Shown in pieces: positions 1 to 7,452 of a stretch of DNA of 19,927 bases (position 1 is its first letter; each line of letters opens with the position of its first letter). The notes beneath the pieces are model-generated. The model searched no databases. It was given only the letters and a program-made list of their open reading frames with translations, and was not told where the DNA came from. The DNA lies in assembly GCA_025928435.1 (NCBI GenBank), contig JAICJM010000056.1:1-19927 (forward strand), written 5' to 3'. The stretch comes from Thermoleophilia bacterium. GTDB lineage: Bacteria; Actinomycetota; Thermoleophilia; Gaiellales; JAICJC01. The position numbers were made by a program, and so were the translations under genes.

Positions 1-691
1 GCACCAGCCGCTCGTAGCCCTGGGGGCGGATGATCTTCCAGTCGTCGTTCGGCACCACCTGGTGGTACTGGACGCGGTAGTGGAAGGTGGCGTACGGCAT
101 CTGCAGGGTGATCCAGTCGCCGTCGCGGATGTCGTTGATGTTCCGGAACCACGCGCCGAAGGTGGTGCGGTGGCCGGCGATCGCCACGGTCGTGTCCTGG
201 CCGGGGAAGTGCGTGTTCGAGTAGTGGCCCGGCCCCTGGCTCAGGTCGTGCAGCCAGTCGGTGCCCTGCACCACCACGACCTTGAGGCCGATGCGCCCGA
301 TCGTGAGGCGGCCGAACGGCTGCGCGCCCTTCACCTCATGCGAGAACTTGACGGCATCCTGGCGCAGCACGCGCAGCTCGAGCGCGCGCGTGCGTGCGTC
401 CGCCTGCCCGTGCGCCTTGATCGCGGCCGCCACGGCCGGCTCGGCCCCGAAGTGCCTCGACTCGTCCCTGAACTGCTGCGCGAGCTCGTGCTGGCGCCAC
501 TCGGCGTAGACCCACGTGATCGGGTCGCCCCAGAACAGGATCACGCCCGCGTACACGATCAGGATCGCGCCCAGGACGACGAGGATCGTGCCGAACCGGT
601 GCAGGCCGCGCCGGCGGCGTCGCTCCTCCGGCGCGGGCGGCGCCGGCTCCGTGCCCTTGGCCACGTCCTTGTCGCTGCGGGTGGTGGCCAT
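1..691 (-). CDS. Class E-type sortase, partial (C-terminus beyond left edge)
   Basis: Reading leftward from ATG at 691, 230 residues are visible before the edge. A charged N-terminal tail ends in five consecutive arginines (residues 24-28), followed by one membrane segment (about 33-53), as in a type II membrane-anchored sortase facing outward. The catalytic domain shows the GRIGLKVVVVQG strand, a GPGHYSNTHFPGQ segment and the motif AGHRTTFG, whose His174 is the expected catalytic histidine. The catalytic Cys (TLxTC) and Arg would lie just beyond the edge and cannot be checked. Sortases join surface proteins to the cell wall or to each other by transpeptidation. The start lies 11 bp after the stop of the M28-like membrane gene on the same strand, so the two may be co-transcribed. 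No substrate with an LPxTG-like signal is in the window. The family call is confident; the class E assignment is from motif style and is less certain. Confidence 0.88.
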   Translation of the reverse strand, partial: MATTRSDKDVAKGTEPAPPAPEERRRRRGLHRFGTILVVLGAILIVYAGVILFWGDPITWVYAEWRQHELAQQFRDESRHFGAEPAVAAAIKAHGQADARTRALELRVLRQDAVKFSHEVKGAQPFGRLTIGRIGLKVVVVQGTDWLHDLSQGPGHYSNTHFPGQDTTVAIAGHRTTFGAWFRNINDIRDGDWITLQMPYATFHYRVQYHQVVPNDDWKIIRPQGYERLV

Positions 692-700
692 CCTGATTGC

Positions 701-706
701 GTTATA
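701..706 (-). promoter_or_regulatory. Possible -10 element (TATAAC) for the sortase gene
   Basis: On the minus strand TATAAC ends 9 nt before the sortase ATG and contains the TAA stop of the upstream gene. The spacing matches the other leaderless-type promoters of this window. The sortase may have its own promoter as well as read-through from upstream. Confidence 0.4.
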
Positions 707-2471
707 GCGGCCCGCGGAGCCCGCCGCCGCGAACGGGGGCATGCGGCGCGGCGTAGCGGCCGGCCACGAGCGAGCCGAGCTGGGCGGCAGCTGCAGCCGC
801 GAGCGCGAAGCACACCGCCGCGGCGGGCGCCAGGTAGCCGCTCGCCGTCATGGCGACGAGCGCCTGGAGCGTGTCGGAGCCGAGGCCCTGGGCCGTCCAC
901 ATCTCGATGACGAGCGCGAGCGGCCCGGCGAAGCCGATGACGTAGACCAGCAGCAGCATCCGCCGTCCCGACCGGGCGGCCGCCGGGAGCCACAGCCAGA
1001 TGTGCGCGGCGGGCAGCACCACGACGAGCGCGAACGGGTTGACGGCCGTGAGCAGGAGCGTCGCCAGCGCCAGGCCGAGCAGCCCCCCGGCCAGCCCGCC
1101 GACGCGCTCCTGGCCGGTCGTCGTCGCCACGCGCAGGAGCCGCGGGCGGGTGACGAAGCGCCAGAAGAGCAGGCCGATGCCGGCCGCGATCAGGATGCCG
1201 GTCGTCGTCGCGCCCGTGCGGCCCGGGAGCGGGGCGACCGAGGTGCCGGGCAGCAGGCCGCCGGGCGCGGCCGCGATCAGCCACAGCGCCACGAGCGCGA
1301 CGAGCCAGGCGGCTGCGCGCCACACGAACGCGACCAGTCCGGGCGCGAGCGCCACCCGCCGCCGCCGCAGCCGGGCGACGAGGTCGAGCACGCATGCGAC
1401 GAACGGCGCCACCAGGACGGCCATGGACGCCTGCGCCAGCCAGCCCCGCATCACCTTTCCGGAGAGCAGCAGCACCGGCGAGCCGTCGCGCTCGATCGTC
1501 GGCGCGCTGTCGAGCTCGGCAACCAGGTTCGCGACGGTCGCCCCCACCCGCCCGAGCTGGCCCGTGTCGAGCTCCGACAGAGGCCCCGTCGCGGCGCGGC
1601 CGCGGGCGGCGCTGATGGCGAGGGCGGAGATGCCGTGAGCGAGCAGCGCCCCCTGCTCCCCCGGGGCGTAGGGGACGCCGTACCCCGACAGCTGGTCGTA
1701 CGCGCCGGGAATGTCCGCCGGGCTGCCGTACCAGGTCGAGACCGACTGCCGGGCGGCCGCGTACAGGGTGGGCGAGACGCCGCGGGGCGTGCCGGGCCGG
1801 GTGACGAGCCGCAGCGGCGTCCCCGCCGGCCCGGCCGCGTCGTCGATCACGATCGCGGCCACGACCCGCGACGCTAGCGGCCAGTGGGTGGCGAGTGCCG
1901 CGGCGCCCTGGCCGCCCGTCGTGCCGCCGTCGGTGGAGACGAGCGCGATGCCGCGGTCGTGGGGCACGCTCTGGAGCACATGCGACAGTTCGATGAGGAT
2001 GCCGGTCCCGGCCAGGTCGGACGGGGTCGCACCGTCTCGGTGCACGATGACCGCCACGATCTCGCGGGAGTGGCCCGGCCGGTACGCGATGACGTCGGTC
2101 ATCGGCACCGGCTGGGACTGCCACGGCAGGTCGGTTGCGAACACGATCCGGCGCGGGCTGGGGTCGAACGGTTTCAGGCTCGTCTCGACCCAGTCGGCCG
2201 CGGCCAGCTCGCCGGGGCTGCCCGGCTCGCAGCAGGAGCCGGTGCTGTCCCGCTCGGCCGTCGAGACGCTGCCCGTCAGGTTGCCCGCCGCCGTGCCGCT
2301 GAACTGGATCGGCGTGGCCGGCGGGAGCGGCGCCGACGGCTGGTAGAGCGTCAGCAGCGCGATCAGCGGCACCAGCAGCGAGACCCCGAGCAACAGCGCG
2401 TGGAGCGGCCACGACACGAGCGGTCGGTGCGGCCCGCGCCGTTCGGGCCTTCTGCGTTTCGGAGCAGCCAC
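702..2471 (-). CDS. Multi-pass membrane protein with degenerate M28 (Zn-peptidase-like) domain
   Basis: 589 residues. GTG at 2471 is chosen because TATAAA ends 10 nt upstream. An N-terminal membrane segment (about 22-43) is followed by an extracytoplasmic domain (about 50-330) with the layout of M28 aminopeptidases, then about seven membrane segments to the end. The first metal motif survives as HRD (His144, Asp146), and IVIDD (Asp210) fits a later ligand strand. The bridging Asp of the usual GANDN motif aligns with Ser151 (Asp152 is one residue off), and the usual catalytic Glu pair of DGEE reads DGGT at 181-184. No clear final metal-binding His is seen. The domain is therefore probably not a working peptidase, though the alignment was done by eye. 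The layout (one TM, M28 fold, many TMs) recalls eukaryotic GAA1 and ER M28 proteins. It sits directly upstream of a sortase, so a role in handling exported proteins is possible but unproven. Confidence 0.75.
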   Translation of the reverse strand: MAAPKRRRPERRGPHRPLVSWPLHALLLGVSLLVPLIALLTLYQPSAPLPPATPIQFSGTAAGNLTGSVSTAERDSTGSCCEPGSPGELAAADWVETSLKPFDPSPRRIVFATDLPWQSQPVPMTDVIAYRPGHSREIVAVIVHRDGATPSDLAGTGILIELSHVLQSVPHDRGIALVSTDGGTTGGQGAAALATHWPLASRVVAAIVIDDAAGPAGTPLRLVTRPGTPRGVSPTLYAAARQSVSTWYGSPADIPGAYDQLSGYGVPYAPGEQGALLAHGISALAISAARGRAATGPLSELDTGQLGRVGATVANLVAELDSAPTIERDGSPVLLLSGKVMRGWLAQASMAVLVAPFVACVLDLVARLRRRRVALAPGLVAFVWRAAAWLVALVALWLIAAAPGGLLPGTSVAPLPGRTGATTTGILIAAGIGLLFWRFVTRPRLLRVATTTGQERVGGLAGGLLGLALATLLLTAVNPFALVVVLPAAHIWLWLPAAARSGRRMLLLVYVIGFAGPLALVIEMWTAQGLGSDTLQALVAMTASGYLAPAAAVCFALAAAAAAQLGSLVAGRYAAPHAPVRGGGLRGPL

Positions 2472-2481
2472 CGAAGCGGCG

Positions 2482-2487
2482 TTTATA
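2482..2487 (-). promoter_or_regulatory. -10 element TATAAA for the M28-like gene
   Basis: On the minus strand TATAAA ends 10 nt before GTG at 2471. It lies back to back with the response-regulator promoter in the 75-bp divergent gap. No convincing -35 was seen. Confidence 0.6.
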
Positions 2488-2529
2488 GCAGACGCGACGG
2501 GCCGCAGTAGCCCCGGCGGGCGGGTCGCG

Positions 2530-2535
2530 TACGAT
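2530..2535 (+). promoter_or_regulatory. -10 element TACGAT for the response regulator gene
   Basis: TACGAT ends 11 nt before GTG at 2547, and no Shine-Dalgarno is present. This fits a leaderless or nearly leaderless mRNA starting at or just before the start codon. Confidence 0.5.
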
Positions 2536-2546
2536 TCTCGGCACAC

Positions 2547-3251
2547 GTGCAAACCGAGGCGACCATCATGCTCGTGGACGACGAGGAGTCGATCCAGAAG
2601 CTGCTCACATATCCGCTCCAGCGGGAGGGATATCGGGTGGTGCAGGCGCGTGACGGCGAGGAGGCCCTGAAGCGGTTCTCGGAGCAGCCGGTCGACCTCG
2701 TCGTGCTGGACGTGATGCTCCCGCGTGTCGACGGGCTCGAGGTGTGCAGGCGGCTGCGAACCGACTCCGCCGTCCCCATCATCATGCTCACCGCACGCGA
2801 CGACGAGGTGGACAAGGTGCTCGGCCTCGAGCTCGGGGCGGACGACTACATCACGAAGCCGTTCTCGATCCGCGAGTTTCGCAGCAGGATCCGGGCGGTG
2901 CTGCGGCGGGCGACGCTCGTGGCCGAGCGGCGGGAGCAGTCGGAAGGCGCCATCACGGCGGACGGCCTCGTGATCGATCCTGCCAAGCGCACGGTGACGG
3001 TGGCGGGCGAGCCGGTGCAGCTCACCTACGTCGAGTTCGAGGTGCTGCACACGCTCGCGCTGCATCCCGGCCGCGTCTACACCCGCCAGGCGCTGCTCGA
3101 GGCGGTCTGGGGCGACTCGGCCTACCGCGAGCCGCGGACGATCGACGTCCACATCCGCCACCTGCGCGAGAAGATCGAGCCCGACCCGCGCGAGCCGGCG
3201 TACATCTTCACGGTGCGCGGCGTCGGCTACCGGTTCCGCGACACGGCCTGA
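2547..3251 (+). CDS. OmpR/PhoB-family response regulator
   Basis: 234 residues. The N-terminal receiver domain (about 6-120) has the acidic pair Asp11-Asp12, the phospho-acceptor Asp55 in LVVLDVMLP, Thr82 in MLTA and Lys104 in TKPF. A winged-helix DNA-binding domain (about 137-230) has the usual TxxEFEVL segment, the helix TIDVHIRHLREKI and the ending VRGVGYRF. The residues needed for phosphorylation are all present, so it should be a working transcription factor in the cytoplasm. The kinase gene starts 4 bp after its stop, so the two form one two-component system. GTG at 2547 gives MQTEATIMLVDDE, a normal N-terminus; ATG at 2568 would cut too close to the first strand. The regulon is unknown, but the divergent M28-like/sortase pair is an obvious candidate target. 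Confidence 0.95.
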   Translation: MQTEATIMLVDDEESIQKLLTYPLQREGYRVVQARDGEEALKRFSEQPVDLVVLDVMLPRVDGLEVCRRLRTDSAVPIIMLTARDDEVDKVLGLELGADDYITKPFSIREFRSRIRAVLRRATLVAERREQSEGAITADGLVIDPAKRTVTVAGEPVQLTYVEFEVLHTLALHPGRVYTRQALLEAVWGDSAYREPRTIDVHIRHLREKIEPDPREPAYIFTVRGVGYRFRDTA

Positions 3252-3255
3252 GGCC

Positions 3256-4641
3256 ATGAGCGCGCTACGGTCGCTGCGGCTCCGGCTGGTGGTGGTGCTC
3301 ACCGGCGTGGTGGCGTGCGCGATGGGCGTCGTCTTCCTCTACGTCGTCCCGAGCCTGCGCCAGAACCTGATCAGGGATCGGACCACCCGGCTCGAGCGGA
3401 TCGCCCACCAGCAGCAGAACGCGAGGAAGTTGCAGCAGGCGATCAGGACCGGCGTGCACGTGCGCCTCGCGCTGCAGCGGGCCGGCCACATCGCGAACGG
3501 CGCCGCCGGCGCCTACCTCCTCGACGCGGACGGCCGGCTCCGGAGGGTGAAGAACATGCCCAAGCCGGTGCTCGGGCCCCGCAACCACATCGTCCGCACC
3601 GCCCTGCACGGCGGGATCGGGCACGGCCGGACACGCGGGGGCAGCGTGGTGGTGGCGTTCCCCATGAAGGGCGGGGTGGTGCTGCTCGCCCAGGGGGTCG
3701 GCGACGTGAACACGGCCGCCTCGCTGGTCGAGCGCCGCATCCTGATCGCGACGGGGCTCGCCCTGGCCGTGGCCACCGTCGTCGGCTGGGGGCTCGCGCT
3801 GGCGGTGTCGCGCCGGCTCGGCAAGCTCGAGTCCGCGTCGAGCCGCATCGCCGCCGGCCGCTTCGACCAGCCGATCGGGGACGACAGCCCGGACGAGCTC
3901 GGCCGCCTGTCCCGCTCGTTCGACATCATGCAGGAGCGGCTGGCGCAGGTCGACCGGGCCCGGAAGGACTTCATCGCCAACGCCTCCCACGAGCTGCGGA
4001 CGCCGCTCTTCTCGCTGGGCGGGTTCCTGGAGCTCCTGGCGGAGGAGGATCTCGACCCGGCCACGCGCGAGGAGTTCGTGCTGACGATGCGCGAGCAGGT
4101 GTTGCGGCTGACGAAGCTGGCCACCGACCTGCTCGACCTGTCGCGGCTCGACTCCGGCGCCGTGGAGGTCGGCAGCGAGCCGGTCGACCTGGCCGCCGCC
4201 GCGCGCGGGCTCGTGCGCGAGTTTCGCGGCCTGGCCGCCCGTCACGGCAGCCGGGTGGTGCTGGCACGGCCGCCCCGCGGGCTGCCGCACGGCATCGGCG
4301 ACGAGCAGCGGGTGCAGCAGATCGGGCGGGTGCTGGTGGACAACGCCGTCCGCCACAACCCGGAGGGCACGCAGGTGCGGGTCGCGGTCGGGGCCGACGA
4401 CGGCCACGTCACGCTGACGGTCTCCGACGACGGCCCCGGGATCGACGCCGACTCGCAGCGGCACCTGTTCGAGCGCTTCTGGCGCGGCCCGCAGGGAAAC
4501 GCGTCGGGCAGCGGGCTCGGGCTCGCGATCGCGGGCGAGCTCGCCCAGCGCATGGGCGGCGAGATCGCGGTCTCCTCGGGGGCCGGCGGATCGAGCTTCG
4601 CCCTGCGCCTGCCGGCCGACGGTTTGGGTCGCGACCGGTGA
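3256..4641 (+). CDS. Membrane sensor histidine kinase (HAMP, HisKA, HATPase)
   Basis: 461 residues. Membrane segments lie at about 11-31 and 162-184 and flank an extracytoplasmic sensor region of about 130 residues with no recognised fold. A HAMP linker follows (about 185-237). The dimerisation and phospho-transfer helix carries SHELRTPL with His245. The ATP-binding domain shows the N box DNAVRHNP (362-369), G1 box DDGPGI (391-396), F box FERFWR (405-410) and G2 box GSGLGLAI (418-425). All catalytic motifs are intact, so the protein should autophosphorylate and pass phosphate to Asp55 of the regulator encoded 4 bp upstream. The signal sensed cannot be read from the sequence. Its stop is followed at once by the trehalose synthase promoter, so the trehalose genes are probably a separate unit. 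Confidence 0.95.
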   Translation: MSALRSLRLRLVVVLTGVVACAMGVVFLYVVPSLRQNLIRDRTTRLERIAHQQQNARKLQQAIRTGVHVRLALQRAGHIANGAAGAYLLDADGRLRRVKNMPKPVLGPRNHIVRTALHGGIGHGRTRGGSVVVAFPMKGGVVLLAQGVGDVNTAASLVERRILIATGLALAVATVVGWGLALAVSRRLGKLESASSRIAAGRFDQPIGDDSPDELGRLSRSFDIMQERLAQVDRARKDFIANASHELRTPLFSLGGFLELLAEEDLDPATREEFVLTMREQVLRLTKLATDLLDLSRLDSGAVEVGSEPVDLAAAARGLVREFRGLAARHGSRVVLARPPRGLPHGIGDEQRVQQIGRVLVDNAVRHNPEGTQVRVAVGADDGHVTLTVSDDGPGIDADSQRHLFERFWRGPQGNASGSGLGLAIAGELAQRMGGEIAVSSGAGGSSFALRLPADGLGRDR

Positions 4642-4647
4642 TGTTGC

Positions 4648-4653
4648 TAAGTT
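4648..4653 (+). promoter_or_regulatory. -10 element TAAGTT for the treT-like gene
   Basis: TAAGTT ends 10 nt before ATG at 4664, inside the 22-bp gap after the kinase gene, with no Shine-Dalgarno. TTGGGT at about 4624-4629 is a weak -35 candidate at 18-bp spacing. Confidence 0.5.
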
Positions 4654-4663
4654 TTCGCGCGGC

Positions 4664-5938
4664 ATGCAGAGGGTCAACGTCGGGCACAAGTCGCTTGCCG
4701 ACTACAACTCCCTGATCGGGCGGACACTCGCCGAGGAGATCAAGCGCCTCGCGGAGCCGCTGCAGGGCAAGCGCATCCTGCACCTGTCCGCCACGGCGTT
4801 CGGCGGCGGCGTGGCCGAGATCAACTACACGCTGATCCCGCTCATGATCGACGCCGGGCTCGACGCCGAATGGCGCGTGATCGACGGCCGCGACGAGTTC
4901 TACGACGTCACGAAGACGATGCACAACGCCCTCCAGGGCGACGAGAAGGGGATCACCGACCACCAGAAGGCGATCTTCGAGGGCTACAACAAGTTGAACG
5001 CCGACGCCCTCACCGACGCGGACGAGTGGGACGTCATCGTCGTCCATGACCCCCAGCCGCTGGCGATGCGCGAGTACGTCGAGACGACCCGCCCGCGGTG
5101 GGTGTGGCGCTGCCACATCGACCTCTCGACGCCGAACCCCGAGGTGCTGGAGTTCATCTCGCCGCGTCTGGGCGCCTACGACGCCTGCATCTTCCACATG
5201 CCGACGTACGTCCCGCGCGGGGCCGGCCTGGCCGAGGCCGTCATCTGGCCGCCGGCGATCGACCCGCTCGCGCCGAAGAACATGGCCCTCTCGACGGACG
5301 ACGCGGCCTACATCGTCGACCAGTTCGGCATCGACGTCAGCCGGCCGCTGCTGCTGCAGGTGTCGCGGTTCGACCCCTGGAAGGACCCGATGGGCGTGAT
5401 CGACGCCTATCGCATCGTGAAGGAGACCCACCGCGACGTCCAGCTGGCGCTGGTCGGCTCGATGGCGCACGACGACCCCGAGGGCTGGGAGTTCTGGAAC
5501 ACCACTCGCGACTACTGCGAGGAGGATCCGGACATCTACATGTTCTCGAATCTGAACAACGTCGGCGCGGTCGAGGTGAACGCGTTCCAGGTCTACAGCG
5601 AGGTGTGCATCCAGAAGTCGATCCGCGAGGGGTTCGGCCTGACGGTCGCCGAGGCGCTGTGGAAGGCGCGGCCGACGATCGGCGGGAACGTCGGCGGCAT
5701 CGTCGCCCAGATCGTCGACGGCGAGACCGGCTACCTCGTCTCCTCGGCGGAGGAGTGCGCCGACCGCGTCCTCGAGGTGCTCGCCGACCCGCAGGCGACG
5801 CGCGACATGACCCGCCGCGCCAAGGAGCACGTGCGCCGCCGGTTCCTTACGCCCCGGCTCCTGCGCGACTGGCTCGCGCTCATGCACCGCATGGCCGGCG
5901 ACGGCGACCAGGCCGACCTCGAGGTCATCTCCGGCTGA
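4664..5938 (+). CDS. treT: Trehalose synthase, TreT-type glycosyltransferase (GT4)
   Basis: 424 residues. TreT joins glucose from ADP- or UDP-glucose to free glucose and yields trehalose in one reversible cytoplasmic step. The N-terminal domain has LSATAFGGGVAE (41-52), the glycine-rich loop near the nucleotide sugar, and VVHDPQPL (127-133) with WRCHIDLSTP (148-157), which are typical of this subfamily. The C-terminal domain carries QVSRFDPWKDP (232-242), with the Arg and Lys that contact the diphosphate, and the GT4 EX7E pair Glu322 and Glu330 in SIREGFGLTVAEAL. Length and motif order fit the TreT family well. The donor and acceptor are inferred from the family. A GT20 enzyme follows after 56 bp, so two trehalose-type glucosyltransferases lie in tandem. 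The start is supported by the promoter hexamer 10 nt upstream. Confidence 0.85.
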   Translation: MQRVNVGHKSLADYNSLIGRTLAEEIKRLAEPLQGKRILHLSATAFGGGVAEINYTLIPLMIDAGLDAEWRVIDGRDEFYDVTKTMHNALQGDEKGITDHQKAIFEGYNKLNADALTDADEWDVIVVHDPQPLAMREYVETTRPRWVWRCHIDLSTPNPEVLEFISPRLGAYDACIFHMPTYVPRGAGLAEAVIWPPAIDPLAPKNMALSTDDAAYIVDQFGIDVSRPLLLQVSRFDPWKDPMGVIDAYRIVKETHRDVQLALVGSMAHDDPEGWEFWNTTRDYCEEDPDIYMFSNLNNVGAVEVNAFQVYSEVCIQKSIREGFGLTVAEALWKARPTIGGNVGGIVAQIVDGETGYLVSSAEECADRVLEVLADPQATRDMTRRAKEHVRRRFLTPRLLRDWLALMHRMAGDGDQADLEVISG

Positions 5939-5939
5939 C

Positions 5940-5954
5940 CGGGGCCAGGCCCCG
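5940..5954 (+). repeat. Perfect inverted repeat after treT (terminator-like)
   Basis: CGGGGCC-A-GGCCCCG is a 7+1+7 inverted repeat starting 2 bp after the treT stop. There is no T tract. It may stop or slow transcription between treT and the GT20 gene, or simply stabilise the 3' end. Confidence 0.45.
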
Positions 5955-5981
5955 ATAGGCGTAGCGCCACCGGCAACCGGG

Positions 5982-5987
5982 TAGGGT
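5982..5987 (+). promoter_or_regulatory. -10 element TAGGGT for the GT20 gene
   Basis: TAGGGT ends 7 nt before ATG at 5995. It overlaps the alternative GTG at 5986, which argues for the ATG as the start. Confidence 0.4.
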
Positions 5988-5994
5988 GCCCGGG

Positions 5995-7452
5995 ATGGCC
6001 GAGCAGCCGCTGCTGATCGTCTCCAACCGGGGGCCGTGCCGGTTCACGCGCGGCGCCGACGGCGAGATCGTGGCGCAGCGCGGCGGCGGCGGGCTGGTCA
6101 CCGCCTTGAGCGGCCTGGCGGCGGTGCGGCCGGTGACCTGGATCGCGAGCGCCCTCTCCGACGAGGACGCCGAGATGGCGGAGCGGGGGCCCTACCGCGA
6201 CGGCGACCTGACCGTCCGCCTGGTCGTGCACGACCGCGAGGAGTACGACCGCTACTACAACGTCTTCGCGAACCCGGTCCTGTGGTTCATCCACCACTAC
6301 CTGTGGGGGCTCGCGACCGAGCCATCGGTCGACCGCAACGTGCGCCTGGCCTGGGACGCCGGCTACGTGCCCGTGAACCAGCGCTTCGCCGACGCCGTGG
6401 TGGCCGAGCTCGAGGCGGCCGAGGGCGACCCGCCCCCGGTGATGCTCCAGGACTACCACCTGTTCGTCGCGCCGGCCGCGATCCGCGACCGGGTGCCGGA
6501 CGCCGTCATCCAGCACTTCTCGCACATCCCCTGGCCGATGCCGGACTACTGGCGCGTGCTGCCGCCGGACATCCGCCGGACGATCCACGAGTCGATGCTG
6601 GCCTGCGACGTGATCGGGCTGCACACGCCCCGCTACGTCGGCAACTTCCTCGCGTCCGTGTCCCAGTTCACCGACGCCCGCGTCGACCACGAGACGGAGA
6701 CGGTGCACTTCCGCGGCCGGACGGTGCGCGTCACGAGCCGCCCGATCTCGGTCGATCCCGAGGAGTTCGACCGGCTGGCGGCGAGCGACGCGGTGCGGGC
6801 CGAGCGCGAGGCGATGCAGGCGTGGCGCCCCGAGAAGGTGGTGCTGCGCGTCGACCGCACCGACCCGTCCAAGAACGTCGTGCGCGGGATGCAGGCGTTC
6901 GAGCTCTTCCTGTCCGACCACCCGGAATGGGAGGGCCGCGTGACGCTGCTCGCGAAGCTCGATCCCTCGCGCCAGGACATCCCCGAATACACCGAGTACA
7001 TGGGGGCCATCCAGCGGGCCGCCCGGACGGTCAACGACCGCTTCTACACGCGCGACGACTGGCAGGCCGTCGACCTGCGCATCTCGGACAACTTCCACGA
7101 GGCCGTCGCCGGCTACGCGGAGTACGACGTGCTGCTCGTGAACGCGATCTTCGACGGGATGAACCTGGTTGCCAAGGAGGCGCCGCTCGTGAACGACCGC
7201 GACGGGGTGCTGATCCTGTCCGAGAACGCGGGCGCCCACCCGGAGCTGGGCGAGCACGCGCTGACGGTGAACCCCTTCGACCTGCAGGAGCAGGCGGACG
7301 CCATCCACACCGCGCTCGTGATGCCCGCGGAGGAGCGCCGCCGCCGCATCGCCGGCCTGCGGGCGCAGGTGCGCGAGCACGACATCACGCGCTGGGTGGA
7401 CGCGCTCATGGACGACCTGGCCCACGCGCGGCCCGAGGCGGTGGAGCGGTGA
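5995..7452 (+). CDS. otsA: GT20 trehalose-6-phosphate synthase-like glucosyltransferase
   Basis: 485 residues from ATG 5995. The family moves glucose from a nucleotide sugar to glucose-6-phosphate. Family marks are VSNRGP (9-14), QRGGGGLVTAL (28-38), RVDRTDPSKN (285-294; the Arg/Lys pair that holds the donor phosphates, Arg288 and Lys293) and DGMNLVAKE (387-395). The acceptor half differs from E. coli OtsA as I remember it: the usual LWPLFHY segment reads LWFIHHY (96-102), the usual HDYH reads QDYH (153-156, so the Asp remains), and the usual LHIPFP reads SHIPWP. The true acceptor may therefore differ from glucose-6-phosphate, or this is a divergent actinobacterial branch. No trehalose-phosphate phosphatase gene is in the window. 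An arginase-fold gene overlaps its stop by 4 bp. The GT20 family call is firm; the otsA name is provisional. Confidence 0.8.
   Translation: MAEQPLLIVSNRGPCRFTRGADGEIVAQRGGGGLVTALSGLAAVRPVTWIASALSDEDAEMAERGPYRDGDLTVRLVVHDREEYDRYYNVFANPVLWFIHHYLWGLATEPSVDRNVRLAWDAGYVPVNQRFADAVVAELEAAEGDPPPVMLQDYHLFVAPAAIRDRVPDAVIQHFSHIPWPMPDYWRVLPPDIRRTIHESMLACDVIGLHTPRYVGNFLASVSQFTDARVDHETETVHFRGRTVRVTSRPISVDPEEFDRLAASDAVRAEREAMQAWRPEKVVLRVDRTDPSKNVVRGMQAFELFLSDHPEWEGRVTLLAKLDPSRQDIPEYTEYMGAIQRAARTVNDRFYTRDDWQAVDLRISDNFHEAVAGYAEYDVLLVNAIFDGMNLVAKEAPLVNDRDGVLILSENAGAHPELGEHALTVNPFDLQEQADAIHTALVMPAEERRRRIAGLRAQVREHDITRWVDALMDDLAHARPEAVER

Noticed and set aside
62..910. Plus-strand open frame of 282 codons at the left edge
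   Set aside because: It is antisense to the sortase, whose translated motifs (AGHRTTFG and the N-terminal TM) are clear.
559..2544. Long open minus-strand frame of 661 codons
   Set aside because: It is Arg/Ala/Gly/Pro-rich shadow coding over the M28-like gene, with no membrane segments or family motifs.
5986..5994. GTG 5986 as the GT20 start
   Set aside because: It lies within the TAGGGT promoter hexamer; ATG 5995 gives a normal GT20 N-terminus (MAEQPLLIVSNRGP).
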